From positions 27,205 to 91,204 of the forward strand of contig JAWKLR010000014.1 of the NCBI GenBank assembly GCA_041392625.1: DNA of 64,000 nucleotides. The letters run 5' to 3'. Position 1 is the stretch's first letter; each line of letters opens with the position of its first letter. The stretch is from M3007 sp041392625. GTDB taxonomy: Bacteria > Bacteroidota > Bacteroidia > Chitinophagales > Saprospiraceae. This document shows, in pieces, positions 37,555 to 46,945 of this stretch. The notes below the pieces were generated by a model. The model worked only from the letters and a program-made list of their open reading frames with translations. It did not search any database and had not been told where the DNA came from. The translations under genes and the position numbers were made by a program.

Positions 37555-37593
37555 ATAAGTAAACGAAGACTGCATTGCGATTAACCGACGTTC

Positions 37594-37642
37594 TTCAATA
37601 AAAAATCCCGGAAGCGAGTATTCACTGTAGTATCTACACAAA
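37594..37642 (+). repeat. Left inverted repeat of the IS4 element
   Basis: Begins TTCAATAAAAAATCCCGGAA and ends TATCTACACAAA. It contains GCGAGTATTCAC at 37614-37625, which occurs in the same orientation in the right repeat, so this core is inverted relative to the rest of the repeat. Confidence 0.85.
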
Positions 37643-37649
37643 ATTGAAA

Positions 37650-37692
37650 AAAGAGAAAAGTATGGTTTAATTACCATGCTTTTCTTTTTTTT
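37650..37692 (+). terminator. Hairpin ahead of the transposase gene
   Basis: A 13-bp stem (AGAAAAGTATGGT against ACCATGCTTTTCT, one G-T) followed by a long T-run, between the left repeat and the transposase start. It would terminate transcription entering from outside the element. Confidence 0.7.
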
Positions 37693-37707
37693 GGGGTAAA
37701 ACGAGAG

Positions 37708-39177
37708 ATGGGAACATTAGACAAACGTTTGATTGCCCGGGGTGACTTATTCTTGAGTCGGATGGTTGAAAACCAAACATGTATTGTACGCAAATTATCA
37801 AAAGATTGGAAAGAGCAGATGGGTTTTTGGCGTTGGTTAAGTAATGATAAAGTAAGCGTTAATTGGCTATTAGGTCGGATAGATCAGAGTGTTTCTGCAA
37901 ATGCAAGTATAAAAGGCTGTCATGTATTAAGTATTCAAGACAGCAGTACAATTAGTTTTTTCTCAGGAATAGATAGGAATAAAAAAGGGCTTTCCCGAGT
38001 TGGAACAGTAGGCGACATGGGTGGTTTTATCTTACACCCCAGCCTCTTGTTAGATGCTGATGATGGCAGATGTTTAGGTTTAGGCAACCTAAGCATCCAC
38101 AATCAGTGGGTATCGTCCGTAGATGAAGAGGCTGCTCGGAATATGGCAGCAGAGGAAAAGAAAACAGGGCGTTGGTTGAGCACCGGCGAACAGGTTCGCG
38201 CACACCTGACAGAAGCACAGCAGGTGACTCATGTAGCAGACCGAGAGGCCGATTTCTATGAGATGTTGTTGGAATTTGGCCAAAATCGGCGGAAAAACGA
38301 GCATCTTATTGTGCGTGTGAACCAAGATCGTTTATTGGGACAAATGCAGGGGCGAGGTCGCCCCAGATCCAACCATGAAGGAGATGAACAGGTTCAAACG
38401 GGTCTGGGACTTCGCATTTCATTTCCAAATCGTACGCCCTTGAGCAAACTTGTGGAACAACTTCCTGTAATGGCTCTGTGGACATTAAACCTACCTGCTA
38501 ACCCTAAGCGGAAGGCTAGGCTTGCTCAGGTTAAACTTCGTTATGCACAACAAGTGCCCTTGAGGCGTCCTAAAAACCTGTATAAACGAACCTATCAGGC
38601 GGCACCTCTTCCTCTTTTTATCCGAATGAATGTAATTGATTTACAGGAAGAACTTCCTCCTGGTGCTGATTATCAGCCTCTTCACTGGAGAATCTATACC
38701 TCCCATCCTCTTGAAAATAATGAACAAGCCAAGCAAGTAATTCAGTGGTATTGTTGGAGGTGGAAAATCGAACTCCTATTTGCTTCTGTAAAAGCAAAAG
38801 GCCTAAACCTTGAATTTGCTTTATTAGAACATGCTGAGCGTTTAAAGAAACTTGCTATATTAGTTCTTATGGCCGCTATTCAAGTTATTCAACTTATTCA
38901 AGCCCGAGATGGCGAATCTAAACAATCAATCTTGGGATGTTTCTCCAAACAAGAAGCAGAACTGATCAGACAAATCAATCCAAAGGTCGAAGGAAATACA
39001 CTCAAACAGAAAAACCCACATCCTAGTGACTCACTGGCCTACGCTGCTTGGGTTATTGGAAGACTTGGTGGGTGGTCTGGATATAAAACACACAGGCCCC
39101 CTGGCATCAAAACGATGGCAAGGGGCCTGGAGCGCTTTTTTCAAATTAAAAACTCCGCCAGATTCTTCGATCCCTGA
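37708..39177 (+). CDS. IS4-family transposase
   Basis: A 489-aa DDE transposase related to the Tn5/IS50 branch. The first catalytic Asp is in LSIQDSSTISFF. The second is in VADREADFYEML, the DREAD motif of this group. The Glu is in WYCWRWKIELLFASVKAKG, which fits the Y-(2)-R-(3)-E-(6)-K signature. The N-terminus (residues 1-60) matches the DNA-binding domain position. The frame is intact and all three acidic residues are present, so the enzyme is probably active. The ATG lies 16 bases after the terminator-like hairpin. Confidence 0.95.
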   Translation: MGTLDKRLIARGDLFLSRMVENQTCIVRKLSKDWKEQMGFWRWLSNDKVSVNWLLGRIDQSVSANASIKGCHVLSIQDSSTISFFSGIDRNKKGLSRVGTVGDMGGFILHPSLLLDADDGRCLGLGNLSIHNQWVSSVDEEAARNMAAEEKKTGRWLSTGEQVRAHLTEAQQVTHVADREADFYEMLLEFGQNRRKNEHLIVRVNQDRLLGQMQGRGRPRSNHEGDEQVQTGLGLRISFPNRTPLSKLVEQLPVMALWTLNLPANPKRKARLAQVKLRYAQQVPLRRPKNLYKRTYQAAPLPLFIRMNVIDLQEELPPGADYQPLHWRIYTSHPLENNEQAKQVIQWYCWRWKIELLFASVKAKGLNLEFALLEHAERLKKLAILVLMAAIQVIQLIQARDGESKQSILGCFSKQEAELIRQINPKVEGNTLKQKNPHPSDSLAYAAWVIGRLGGWSGYKTHRPPGIKTMARGLERFFQIKNSARFFDP

Positions 39178-39226
39178 TTTGTGTAGATACTACAGCGAGT
39201 ATTCACTTCCGGGATTTTTTATTGAA
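39178..39226 (-). repeat. Right inverted repeat of the IS4 element
   Basis: Complementary to the left repeat over 49 bases except four positions, all of which fall in the core GCGAGTATTCAC (39195-39206). That core reads identically on the plus strand in both ends. Confidence 0.85.
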
Positions 39227-39242
39227 AGGACTTAGAGCCCGT

Positions 39243-40115
39243 TTATTTCAGTTTGAAATTAAACGCAAAGGTTCCACATTCCTTGTCTTTAGATGATGCC
39301 GCAAATCGGTGTTGCTTCGCCCATTGCACGGCTTTGCTGCGCAACTCACTGTCGTTAGTAGTTGAGTTACGGAGCGTGTAATTTGCAGAAATCACCCGGC
39401 CACTGGCGTCAACACATACTTCAACCATAACCACACCGGTTTTTTGGGTATTGTCTGCCATAGTTGGTCGGGAGACCAGTTTACGACCACTCAAGCCACC
39501 GCCAATAGATACACCGGTACCGGTGCCGTCACCTCCGCCATCACCGCCGCCGCTGCCTGGTGTTTTACCAAATGGGTTATCACCGGTTCCGTTGGGGCTC
39601 CCAGAGGTTCCTGGGGTGGAACCACCACCGGGTTTGTCTTTATTAAACGCACCGCCGAGTTGGCTCTTGCGCTCATTTTTCTTTGCTTCTTCAGCCGCTT
39701 TTTCAGCAGCAACCCGGTCGCGCTCGCGCTGGGCTTCCAGATCACGTTGGCGCTGCTCTTCCCGTGCTTGAGCCAGGGCTGCCGCATTCGGGTCAGCGGA
39801 TGTTGCTGTTTTTGGCGGGGAAGTGGTACTCGGATTGGATGGCGTTGGCTGTGACACCGGCTCAGAAGGAGCAGGATCGTTTACAGCCGCAGATTCCGCC
39901 GGGGTTTCTGCGGGGCCCACACCTGCATCCGGAATACCCTGACGGGCATTGTCGCCACCACCACCCCATTCCAATACGATTGGGGGAGACTCAATCTCAG
40001 GCGTCTCAATTGTTGTGGTGATAAAAAACAGCAAGGCCAACAGGATCGCATGTAGAATTACACTGATCACTGCTGCTTTGGTTCTATCTTCTTCACGATG
40101 TGCAATCGCTTTCAT
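39243..40115 (-). CDS. TonB-like energy-transducing protein
   Basis: A 290-aa protein with an N-terminal cytoplasmic stretch and one membrane segment (AAVISVILHAILLALLFFI, residues about 14-34). A long periplasmic linker rich in Pro, Ala, Glu and Arg (TolA-like, about 80-160) and then Gly (about 165-210) follows. The C-terminal domain (VMVEVCVDASGRVISANYTL, then KAVQWAKQHRFAASSKDKECGTF) is TonB-like. It should couple the proton-driven ExbB-ExbD motor to outer-membrane receptors. The linker is more TolA/GlnX-like than the usual Pro-Glu/Pro-Lys TonB linker. It is encoded 346 bases downstream of exbD. Confidence 0.85.
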   Translation of the reverse strand: MKAIAHREEDRTKAAVISVILHAILLALLFFITTTIETPEIESPPIVLEWGGGGDNARQGIPDAGVGPAETPAESAAVNDPAPSEPVSQPTPSNPSTTSPPKTATSADPNAAALAQAREEQRQRDLEAQRERDRVAAEKAAEEAKKNERKSQLGGAFNKDKPGGGSTPGTSGSPNGTGDNPFGKTPGSGGGDGGGDGTGTGVSIGGGLSGRKLVSRPTMADNTQKTGVVMVEVCVDASGRVISANYTLRNSTTNDSELRSKAVQWAKQHRFAASSKDKECGTFAFNFKLK

Positions 40116-40461
40116 AATTCGTATTTTTTATTGATCCGGATATGCATTCTGTTGGTTACGTCATGTAGAAATACCGAACCTCAGAATCAAATCCATTGTG
40201 TGTGTCTGCGGATTTGGAATATAACATGTTTATGCCAAAAACCGGTACACACTCTAAAAGACGAAGTACTGCCATGCGATTCCATAAAAAATCGGGGCAT
40301 TTGACTATCGTTAACAACCAGGAAGAAGAGGGTGCCTAAATTTCGATTCTGAGGCGAAAAATTCAACGCAGATAAAACGAAATCTGCCGAATGCAGCCCA
40401 GAAATTAAATTTTAGACATCCTCTCTAAGGAAACACATCGAAATGCGTTTCCGTTCCCCCT
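40116..40461. other. Gap between exbD and the tonB-like gene
   Basis: About 345 bases without a gene. A hairpin (GGAAAC...GTTTCC, 40429-40452) lies directly after the exbD stop on the minus strand and could attenuate read-through. The tonB-like gene may therefore have its own promoter here. Confidence 0.45.
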
Positions 40462-40869
40462 TTATTTCTTTTCATCCGTAGCCAGGATGGTTTTGACTTT
40501 TAGCCTGTTGGCGATATCGAGAACCGTCACTACATAATCGAGGGGAACGGTTTTATCCGCCACTACGGTAATGGTTGTGTTGGCATTGGATTTACCGGAA
40601 GCCCGAATTTTTGCACGCAGTGCAGGTTCAAGGCGAGTAATCGCAATATCTTTTCCATCCAGGGCATACGTGCCGTTGGAACGGATAGAGACCGCCAGGT
40701 CTGGTGATGCCATCGTTTTAGAGCTGCTGGATGGCAGTTGCAGGTTCAATGCGTTGGGTGTGACAAACTTTGAGGTGAGCATGAAGAACATCAGCAAAAG
40801 GAAAATGATGTCAATCATTGCCGCCAAACTAAAGGATGGTGTCACGCGCACTCTTCTTTTAAGACCCAT
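40462..40869 (-). CDS. exbD: Biopolymer transport protein ExbD
   Basis: A 135-aa protein with one N-terminal membrane segment (residues about 15-36) carrying the essential Asp20 in SLAAMIDIIFLLLMFFML, which takes part in proton flow. The periplasmic domain has LAVSIRSNGTYALDG and TITVVADKTVPLDYVVTVLDIAN, the expected ExbD/TolR pattern. It lies 43 bases after exbB on the same strand. Together they form the motor for the TonB-like protein downstream. Confidence 0.93.
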   Translation of the reverse strand: MGLKRRVRVTPSFSLAAMIDIIFLLLMFFMLTSKFVTPNALNLQLPSSSSKTMASPDLAVSIRSNGTYALDGKDIAITRLEPALRAKIRASGKSNANTTITVVADKTVPLDYVVTVLDIANRLKVKTILATDEKK

Positions 40870-40912
40870 AGTTCTTTATATAGAAGATTAAAAGTTGGGT
40901 GAATTGCCTAGC

Positions 40913-41623
40913 TTAGCGGGAAGGCTCCTGGAGCAGGTCCATAAACTGGAGTGCGGTATACTCCATTTTATATACAACCTTATCCAGTTTGGAAACAAGC
41001 AGGTTGTAGCCTGCCATCGCCACGATGGATACAATAAGACCCATTGCAGTACTGGTAAGCGCCTGATAGATACCTCCGGAAAGTGTTTGTGGCGTCACGT
41101 TGGTTGCTACCGACATATCCTGGAAAGAGAGAATCAGACCAAGTACAGTACCGAGCAGACCAAACATAGGGCCCAGACCAGAAATCGATGCGAGGGTCGA
41201 GAGGTTCCGCTCCAGTTTGAGCAGTTCCAGGTTACCTACGTTCTCGATGGCTTTGTTGATATCTTCCAACGGTTTACCAATTCGGTCGAGGCCTTTTTCA
41301 ACCATACGAGCCATCGGAGCATCAACACTTTGGCAAAGGGCTTTAGCCGCTTGCAGGTTGCCGCTTTCCACGCTGGCGCGAATGCTGTTCATGAAATTCT
41401 GATCGACTTTACCTGCACGAGTGAGGGTAAAATACCGTTCCAAAATGATGTACAGTGCTGCTATTGAAAGAAACACGAGTACAAAAAACATCACCATACT
41501 GGAGGTGGTGTTTCCTAAGAAAGAGTCGAGCAGACTTTTTTCTTCAACCAGTTCGGTTGCTGCTTCTGTGGCAGGAGAGGCCTGGAGAAACCAGAAAGCG
41601 GCCAATAAGGATTTAAAAACCAT
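40913..41623 (-). CDS. exbB: MotA/TolQ/ExbB proton channel family protein
   Basis: A 236-aa inner-membrane protein with a first membrane segment at about 45-65, a cytoplasmic helical loop, and two more segments containing the conserved LASISGLGPMFGLLGTVLGLI and GGIYQALTSTAMGLIVSIVAM motifs. The N-terminus (about 1-25) looks like an additional signal-type segment, as in many Bacteroidota ExbB proteins. It is the first gene of the exbB-exbD-tonB-like set. Confidence 0.93.
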   Translation of the reverse strand: MVFKSLLAAFWFLQASPATEAATELVEEKSLLDSFLGNTTSSMVMFFVLVFLSIAALYIILERYFTLTRAGKVDQNFMNSIRASVESGNLQAAKALCQSVDAPMARMVEKGLDRIGKPLEDINKAIENVGNLELLKLERNLSTLASISGLGPMFGLLGTVLGLILSFQDMSVATNVTPQTLSGGIYQALTSTAMGLIVSIVAMAGYNLLVSKLDKVVYKMEYTALQFMDLLQEPSR

Positions 41624-42188
41624 AAAAATGCGCTGTTGGTTAGAATTTGTTCAGTTTTTGTTGGTGCGAACACAAAAACAAATCCGCGGGTGGAGCGTGT
41701 CAGTTTAAAATTCATTTCTGAAAAAAAATCGAAGTTTAAACACACGCCAAATCCATCGATGATTGTTTTCGGTGCGTTATGCGAACGCCAAAAGTAGCGT
41801 ATTTTGTATTTGAGTACGGCCTTATTTTAACATTTTTCAAAACTATTGTCCGATTTGTGGAAAATTAGAGCGTGTTTGGGTTTTGATTGGTGGGCTTCAT
41901 TGAGCAAATCTGGTTTTACACTTCGCTCTTATTTTCCCTGGAGAGTTTGACTCCGATGGTATGTCTTGCCTTTATTAAAACAAAATTTACACGCCTTTGC
42001 TTCAAGCTAAAATCCCAGGTAGGCTCTGGATGTCAACGATGTGTGGCACATAAAAAAAATGGGCTTGCATCTGCTTTCAAACAAAATCCCACGTACTTTG
42101 CATCAAATTTGCTGAATAGTGATCCAGAAATTGAATTTTAAACACTGTCTAAAGTATCTTTATCACCCAAACCAAATTAGAAACAATT
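41624..42188. other. Intergenic region between divergent exbB and subtilase genes
   Basis: About 565 bases, AT-rich, no convincing gene. An 84-codon open frame at 41887 has no homology-like pattern and is probably spurious. GAGCGTGT occurs twice (about 41692 and 41870). The right end holds a good promoter for the subtilase gene. Confidence 0.45.
42131..42162 (+). promoter_or_regulatory. Promoter of the small subtilase gene (TTG - 21 nt - TATCTTTA)
   Basis: TTG at 42131-42133 and TATCTTTA at 42155-42162, 21 bases apart and 26 bases before the ATG. The last -7 base differs from consensus. Confidence 0.5.
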
Positions 42189-42979
42189 ATGGCAGCAACA
42201 AATTTTGAATTTGTACCTCAAGCCTGGCGCGATACCAAAGGCGCCAATGTTTCCATTGCATTATTCGACACAGGTGTTAGCCTGGAGCACCCCTGCTTTC
42301 AACATCTTCATACAGATGGCTGTAAGTTTAATCCTGCGTTAGCAGGTTTTGACTCCGATCAGGCGGATGGAAACGACGATGTGAGCGATGCCTTGCTGAA
42401 GGGCAGCCACCATGGCACGCAAAACGCAGGGGTGATGGTCGCCCAATCGGAAGATGCAGACGGTCCCATCGGCATCGCACCAGAGGCGAATCTCCTCATT
42501 TTTAAAATGCGCGATAAAGACTACAATTCGTTCGTGGATTATTTCCTGAATGCGCTCAAGGTGTGCATCCGAAAAGAGGTAGATGTCATTGTCTGTCCAT
42601 ACACACCTGTTTTCCAGAACCCTGTTGCACGGGATATTTTGGATGACATTTTCAATCAACTGGAGGAAAAAAAGATTTTGATGGTTTGTTGTGCCGCCAA
42701 TTCCGGGAGGCTAGATCGATTCAATAACCTACAGTTTCCTGCTGATCGCCCCCAGTGTATCAATACCGGGGTTGTTCAAAGCATGTTGCTCAACCGTTGG
42801 CAGGATGGGGATACAATAAGCAGCAATATTCCACTTGTCTGGAATCAGGCTAGTGGAATATTTTGCGATAATCCATCCGAGCAGCTTTCGTTGTTGAGGG
42901 CACCTGGAGAAACAGCCAGGCTACTGCAGCACTTGGCGCAATCATCGCACTTGCAAATTTCAGCATGGAAATCGGCTGA
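42189..42979 (+). pseudogene. Small S8 (subtilisin-like) peptidase, frameshifted before the catalytic Ser
   Basis: No signal peptide is present, so it is probably cytoplasmic. Asp27 is in IALFDTGVSLEHP and His75 in GSHHGTQNAG; the oxyanion region is CCAANSGR near residue 175. In the primary frame the Ser motif is absent and the protein runs into an unnatural tail ending at 43028. In the frame one base earlier, from about 42878, the DNA encodes GTWRNSQATAALGAIIALAN, a normal S8 Ser motif, and stops at 42979. One missing base between 42871 and 42880 explains this. The product would be about 263 aa, a minimal subtilase. Confidence 0.75.
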
Positions 42980-43112
42980 GGGGAGCAACTATAAAAGACG
43001 TTCAAGAAATGAAGTGTCGATGTGCTAAAATCCATCAGCACTCCATTCAGCCCAGCCTGCCCTACAGAACGATGAAGGATTTTCTTTGTACCACCCATAA
43101 TGCACCAATCAT

Positions 43113-45068
43113 ATGAAACCGATTTTATCCAGCATCCTATTTCTGCTTTTAGGTATAAATCTTCAGGCGCAGTCTATGCTGCACGATGCCATCGAACTTC
43201 GGAAGTACCTGCAGCCAATTGATAATGCCAATACGATTGGCAAACTCAGTAGCAATCCGGACGAACAAGCTGAGTACCTGGAAATCCTGGCGCGTTATGT
43301 TGACTTTCAAGGAGAAACAGAACTCGATCAGGTTATTCTCGATGGCTTTTTTGAAAATCCATTTCTTTCGGATCGCCAGGGAGAATCACATTATTGCTTC
43401 CCGACGAATACCACGATGTAATGGACATGCGCTTGGTTAGTGACGGAGGAATGATGCAAGGAACCCCTGGTCAGGGTATGTTTGTCAGCAATCTGGCGGA
43501 TGCGCTGTCCAATTTTCTGGTAAAGCGAACCAAGCAAGAACTTACCATGGCCTTTTTCCGCGATTTTCAGGACAAGATCGAAAACAACGAATACCTCAAC
43601 GCTCTTTTCCCTGAAACAGCCAGTCTGCTAAAGGTAATTGACACTGAAATTTATCAGTTCAACACCTACCTCGGCGCACTTCGGGAAAATTTTGCTCGTG
43701 ATCTGAAAGTCTTGCCGGGCAATCTGAAACTGGCCCTCGAAACAGAACCGTGGCTTGACAACAATGCTGAGATGCGCCTTTTGGTTTCCGATCTGCTTGG
43801 CCTGAGCCAAATGCTGGTTGATGGGAAAACCAGTCGAGTTTATTGACTACCTCGGCAACCAGGCTTCAATCCACCAAAAAAATATGGTTATTGCGCTGGA
43901 GGAGGCTTCTAAAACCAAGGTTCAAAACCTTGCATCCGGCCTGATGACCCTTGAACTGCTGAGCAATTCTATTCGGAGCGAAGTTGACAGCCTGAACTGG
44001 ATTGATCTGGATGAAGTAAAAGACAATTTATACGACCCACAAACCATGTATTTGTTTCTGGCTTTGGTGTACCAAAAAGCGGGACATATTCAGTTTAGTG
44101 CGGAACGCTCGGTTCAATCTGCCCTGCGACAAACCGCCAACACTGCCGGTACCGTTGAGCAAATGCGCAAGCAGGTTCTTCGGTTTGCCGAATACGGTCA
44201 GAACATGCGCGTCAATGTAATGCAGATGAGTGGAGAAGCACCTGCTGACAGCAATAAATACGAGGCATATTATCAGTTTCTGGAAAACTTCTTTGGTATG
44301 TTGGAAGCCGGTCTTGATTTCCGTCGCACCTTCCTTCCAGATCAGGCTTGTGATGAGATGGAAGATCAATTCATCAGCGATTTGCGACAACTGAGCAAAC
44401 TGAATCTGAATGTGCGCCAAAAACAATACTCGCTTGCAGTAACAAACCTTACCTATTTGCTCGATCGCTTTTTGGGTCCAAAAAAATTCAACCCCAAAAC
44501 CAAGGGTGCGTTTCTGAAGTACGGAATGTTTATGGCCTCTGTCGCAGAAGCCGATAACCCCAATCAGATGGAAGCGGCAATTGAGCTTTTTGCAATGCCA
44601 CCCGGCAGTTCAAGTTTGAAAAAGCACGCCAAGTTTTCAATAAGTTTGAATACCTATACCGGTCTTAATTACGGTAAGGAGAAATTGGATCAACAAGGTA
44701 AAAGCGACATTGCCGGAATTTCCGCGCCGCTTGGTTTAGGACTCAACTTTGGACTTGGAAGAAGGCGGGGTAGTCTGAGCTTCTTTACCTCCATAATCGA
44801 TGTGGGGGCAATTACGGCCTACCGATTTGATGATGCAAACAGCGATCCGCTTCCTGCGCTGGAATGGAGCAACATTGTAGCACCGGGCACCTTTTTGGTA
44901 TACGGCTTGGGCTGGGATATTCCAATTTCAGTTGGTTTTGGTGCCCAAATGGGGCCCAACTTGAGAAAGGTAACCAATGCCGGGCTCGAAATAGGAGACC
45001 GTGGCTGGCGGATGCTCGGGTTTATCGCTGTTGATATTCCGATTACCCATTTTTACACCAACAAGTAA
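43113..45068 (+). pseudogene. Exported protein of about 650 aa split by two frameshifts
   Basis: A signal peptide (residues 1-19, ending LQAQ) starts the first frame (43113 to about 43395). The second frame (about 43395-43835) continues with LLPDEYHDVMDMRLVSDGG, and the third (about 43825-45068) with GKPVEFIDYLGNQASIHQKN. Inserting one T at the TT near 43397 and removing one A at about 43827-43830 gives a single protein. The middle is helical. The end (from about 44620) has beta-strands such as LGLGLNFGLGRRRGSLSFFTSII and GLEIGDRGWRMLGFIAVDIPI, suggesting an outer-membrane-barrel-like domain. The family is not recognised; the plan resembles the 6128 gene (helical, then beta-rich). Confidence 0.7.
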
Positions 45069-45106
45069 AAGGAGTACGGTCAGTGGCCCGTTTCACTCAA
45101 TAAGCC

Positions 45107-46687
45107 TTAGCGCTCCGATGTAAAGTGGAATTGGATATTGGGAAAATTCTCCTGAACGGTTTGTAGAATCCATGCTGTTTCCGCAAGGAAAACGGTTTCT
45201 CCTTCGCTATCAACTGCGATATCCCGTTTGCGGCGTTCCAAGAAGGCTTCCATTGCCTTTGGATCTTCACTGCTTACCCAGCATGCTTTGTGCAAATTAA
45301 CGGGTTCGTACCGGCACTTGGCACTGTATTCCGATTCCAGGCGGTGCTGGATAACCTCGAACTGAAGTTGACCAACTGTTCCAATGATCCGTCGGCCATC
45401 CGACTGGCGGGTAAACATCTGTGCCACCCCTTCGTCCATCAATTGATCCAATCCTTTGGCAAATTGCTTCTGTTTGAGTGGATCTGCATTTTCCACATAC
45501 CGGAATTGTTCCGGGGAGAATGCGGGAATGCCTTTAAAATGAAGGGACTCCCCTTCAGTCAGTGTATCACCAATCTTAAAGTTACCGGTATCGTATAGAC
45601 CGACAACATCACCGGGATACGCCTCTTCGAGAATGGTCTTTTTGCTTGCCATAAACATGGTTGGATTGGCAAATTTAAAATCCCGTCCCAGACGCATGTG
45701 TTTGTAACTCTTGTTGCGTTCAAATTTCCCGGAACAAATCCGAAGGAATGCGATGCGATCCCGGTGTTTGGGATCCATGTTGGCAAATATTTTAAATACA
45801 AACCCGGAAAAGTTTTCTTCATCAGGTTTTACCAAACGCTCCTCGGTCTCGCGCGCAAGCGGAGTAGGTGCAATTTCAACAAAACAATCTAGCATTTCCT
45901 TTACCCCAAAGTTGTTAACTGCCGAGCCAAAAAATACCGGACAAATTTCACCACTCAGGTAGTCTTCTTTTTTAAACTCTGGATAGACCCCTTCGATCAT
46001 TTCAACCTCTTCGCGCAGGGTTTTTGCAGCCGTTTCTCCGATGTGCATTTCCAAATCGGAGCTGCTTAGGTCTTCAAAGGTTAGGGTTTCGCCTTCTGCT
46101 TGCTTGCCGTGAGGGTTGAACAAAACCAATTTGCGGTCATATACATTGTACACGCCTTTGAACCGCTGTCCCTGACCAATTGGCCATGAAAGCGGGCGGA
46201 CTTTGACATCCAGTTTTTGTTCAATTTCATCTACCAGATCAAACGCATCCAGACCTTCGCGGTCCAATTTATTTACAAAGAAAATGATGGGCGTTTTTCG
46301 CATGCGGCAAACCTTTGTCAGTTTCTCTGTTTGTCGCTCCACCCCTTTGGCAACGTCTACCACTACAATTGCCGAGTCAACGGCTGTCAGGGTGCGGTAG
46401 GTATCTTCAGCAAAGTCTTCGTGACCGGGTGTATCCAGGATATTAATTTGCAGGTCGCGGTACTCAAACCCCATAACAGAAGTACTCACGGAAATCCCCC
46501 GTTGCCGCTCGATTTCCATAAAATCCGAGACTGTACTTTTCTTGATTTTATTGCTTTTCACCGCACCTGCAGTTTGAATCGCACCACCAAAGAGCAACAG
46601 TTTCTCTGTAAGCGTGGTTTTACCTGCATCCGGGTGTGCAACAATTGCAAATGTTCTTCTTCTATTCAATTCGTCCAAAAAAGACAT
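45107..46687 (-). CDS. prfC: Peptide chain release factor 3
   Basis: A 526-aa translational GTPase that removes RF1/RF2 from the ribosome after termination. Motifs: G1 AHPDAGKTTLTEKLL, switch I EIERQRGISVSTSVMGFEY, G3 DTPGHEDFAEDTYR, G4 FVNKLDREG. The C-terminal RF3 region has VGQLQFEVIQHRLESEYSAKC and the final segment ends FPNIQFHFTSER. The length is as expected. Confidence 0.97.
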   Translation of the reverse strand: MSFLDELNRRRTFAIVAHPDAGKTTLTEKLLLFGGAIQTAGAVKSNKIKKSTVSDFMEIERQRGISVSTSVMGFEYRDLQINILDTPGHEDFAEDTYRTLTAVDSAIVVVDVAKGVERQTEKLTKVCRMRKTPIIFFVNKLDREGLDAFDLVDEIEQKLDVKVRPLSWPIGQGQRFKGVYNVYDRKLVLFNPHGKQAEGETLTFEDLSSSDLEMHIGETAAKTLREEVEMIEGVYPEFKKEDYLSGEICPVFFGSAVNNFGVKEMLDCFVEIAPTPLARETEERLVKPDEENFSGFVFKIFANMDPKHRDRIAFLRICSGKFERNKSYKHMRLGRDFKFANPTMFMASKKTILEEAYPGDVVGLYDTGNFKIGDTLTEGESLHFKGIPAFSPEQFRYVENADPLKQKQFAKGLDQLMDEGVAQMFTRQSDGRRIIGTVGQLQFEVIQHRLESEYSAKCRYEPVNLHKACWVSSEDPKAMEAFLERRKRDIAVDSEGETVFLAETAWILQTVQENFPNIQFHFTSER

Positions 46688-46945
46688 GTCTGGTGTATTT
46701 TATTTCAAGGCCATCACTTGTCGCAAGCGAAATGTATCTAGTTGAACAAGTTCTTAGTTTAAGCGGCCGCAAAGGTAGCCATTCTGATCGGTTTTAAACC
46801 ATAATTGCCTGAATGCTTGAGCAAACCTGGATGTAGCCCCAAAAAGATAAACCCAACGAAGTTGAATGCACTCATAATTTTTTAAGTGCAGGTAAGAATC
46901 CTTTGGTTTGGGATGACTACCTTAGCATTCTAATCCTCCAGAATT

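Larger units (their letters stand above)
37594..39226 (+). mobile_element. Complete IS4-family insertion sequence
   Basis: A 1.63-kb element with one intact transposase gene bounded by 49-bp inverted repeats (37594-37642 and 39178-39226, four mismatches). It sits between the TMTC-like gene (32 bases after its frame-corrected stop) and the tonB-like gene. No target-site duplication is evident in the immediate flanks. Confidence 0.88.

Noticed and set aside
37594..39226. Target-site duplication around the IS4 element
   Set aside because: Flanks (GACGTTC on the left, AGGACTTAG on the right) show no direct repeat of 8-12 bases.
41887..42141. 84-codon plus-strand open frame in the exbB-subtilase gap
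   Set aside because: No signal, domain or plausible start context, and it ends in the promoter of the next gene.
43380..43400. Programmed -1 frameshift site
   Set aside because: The TT slip point lacks a heptameric X-XXY-YYZ slippery sequence; a missing base fits better.
43113..45068. Three separate small genes (43113-43421, 43394-43846, 43818-45068)
   Set aside because: Only the first has a signal peptide and each next frame continues the protein after a single-base change, so one split gene is more likely.
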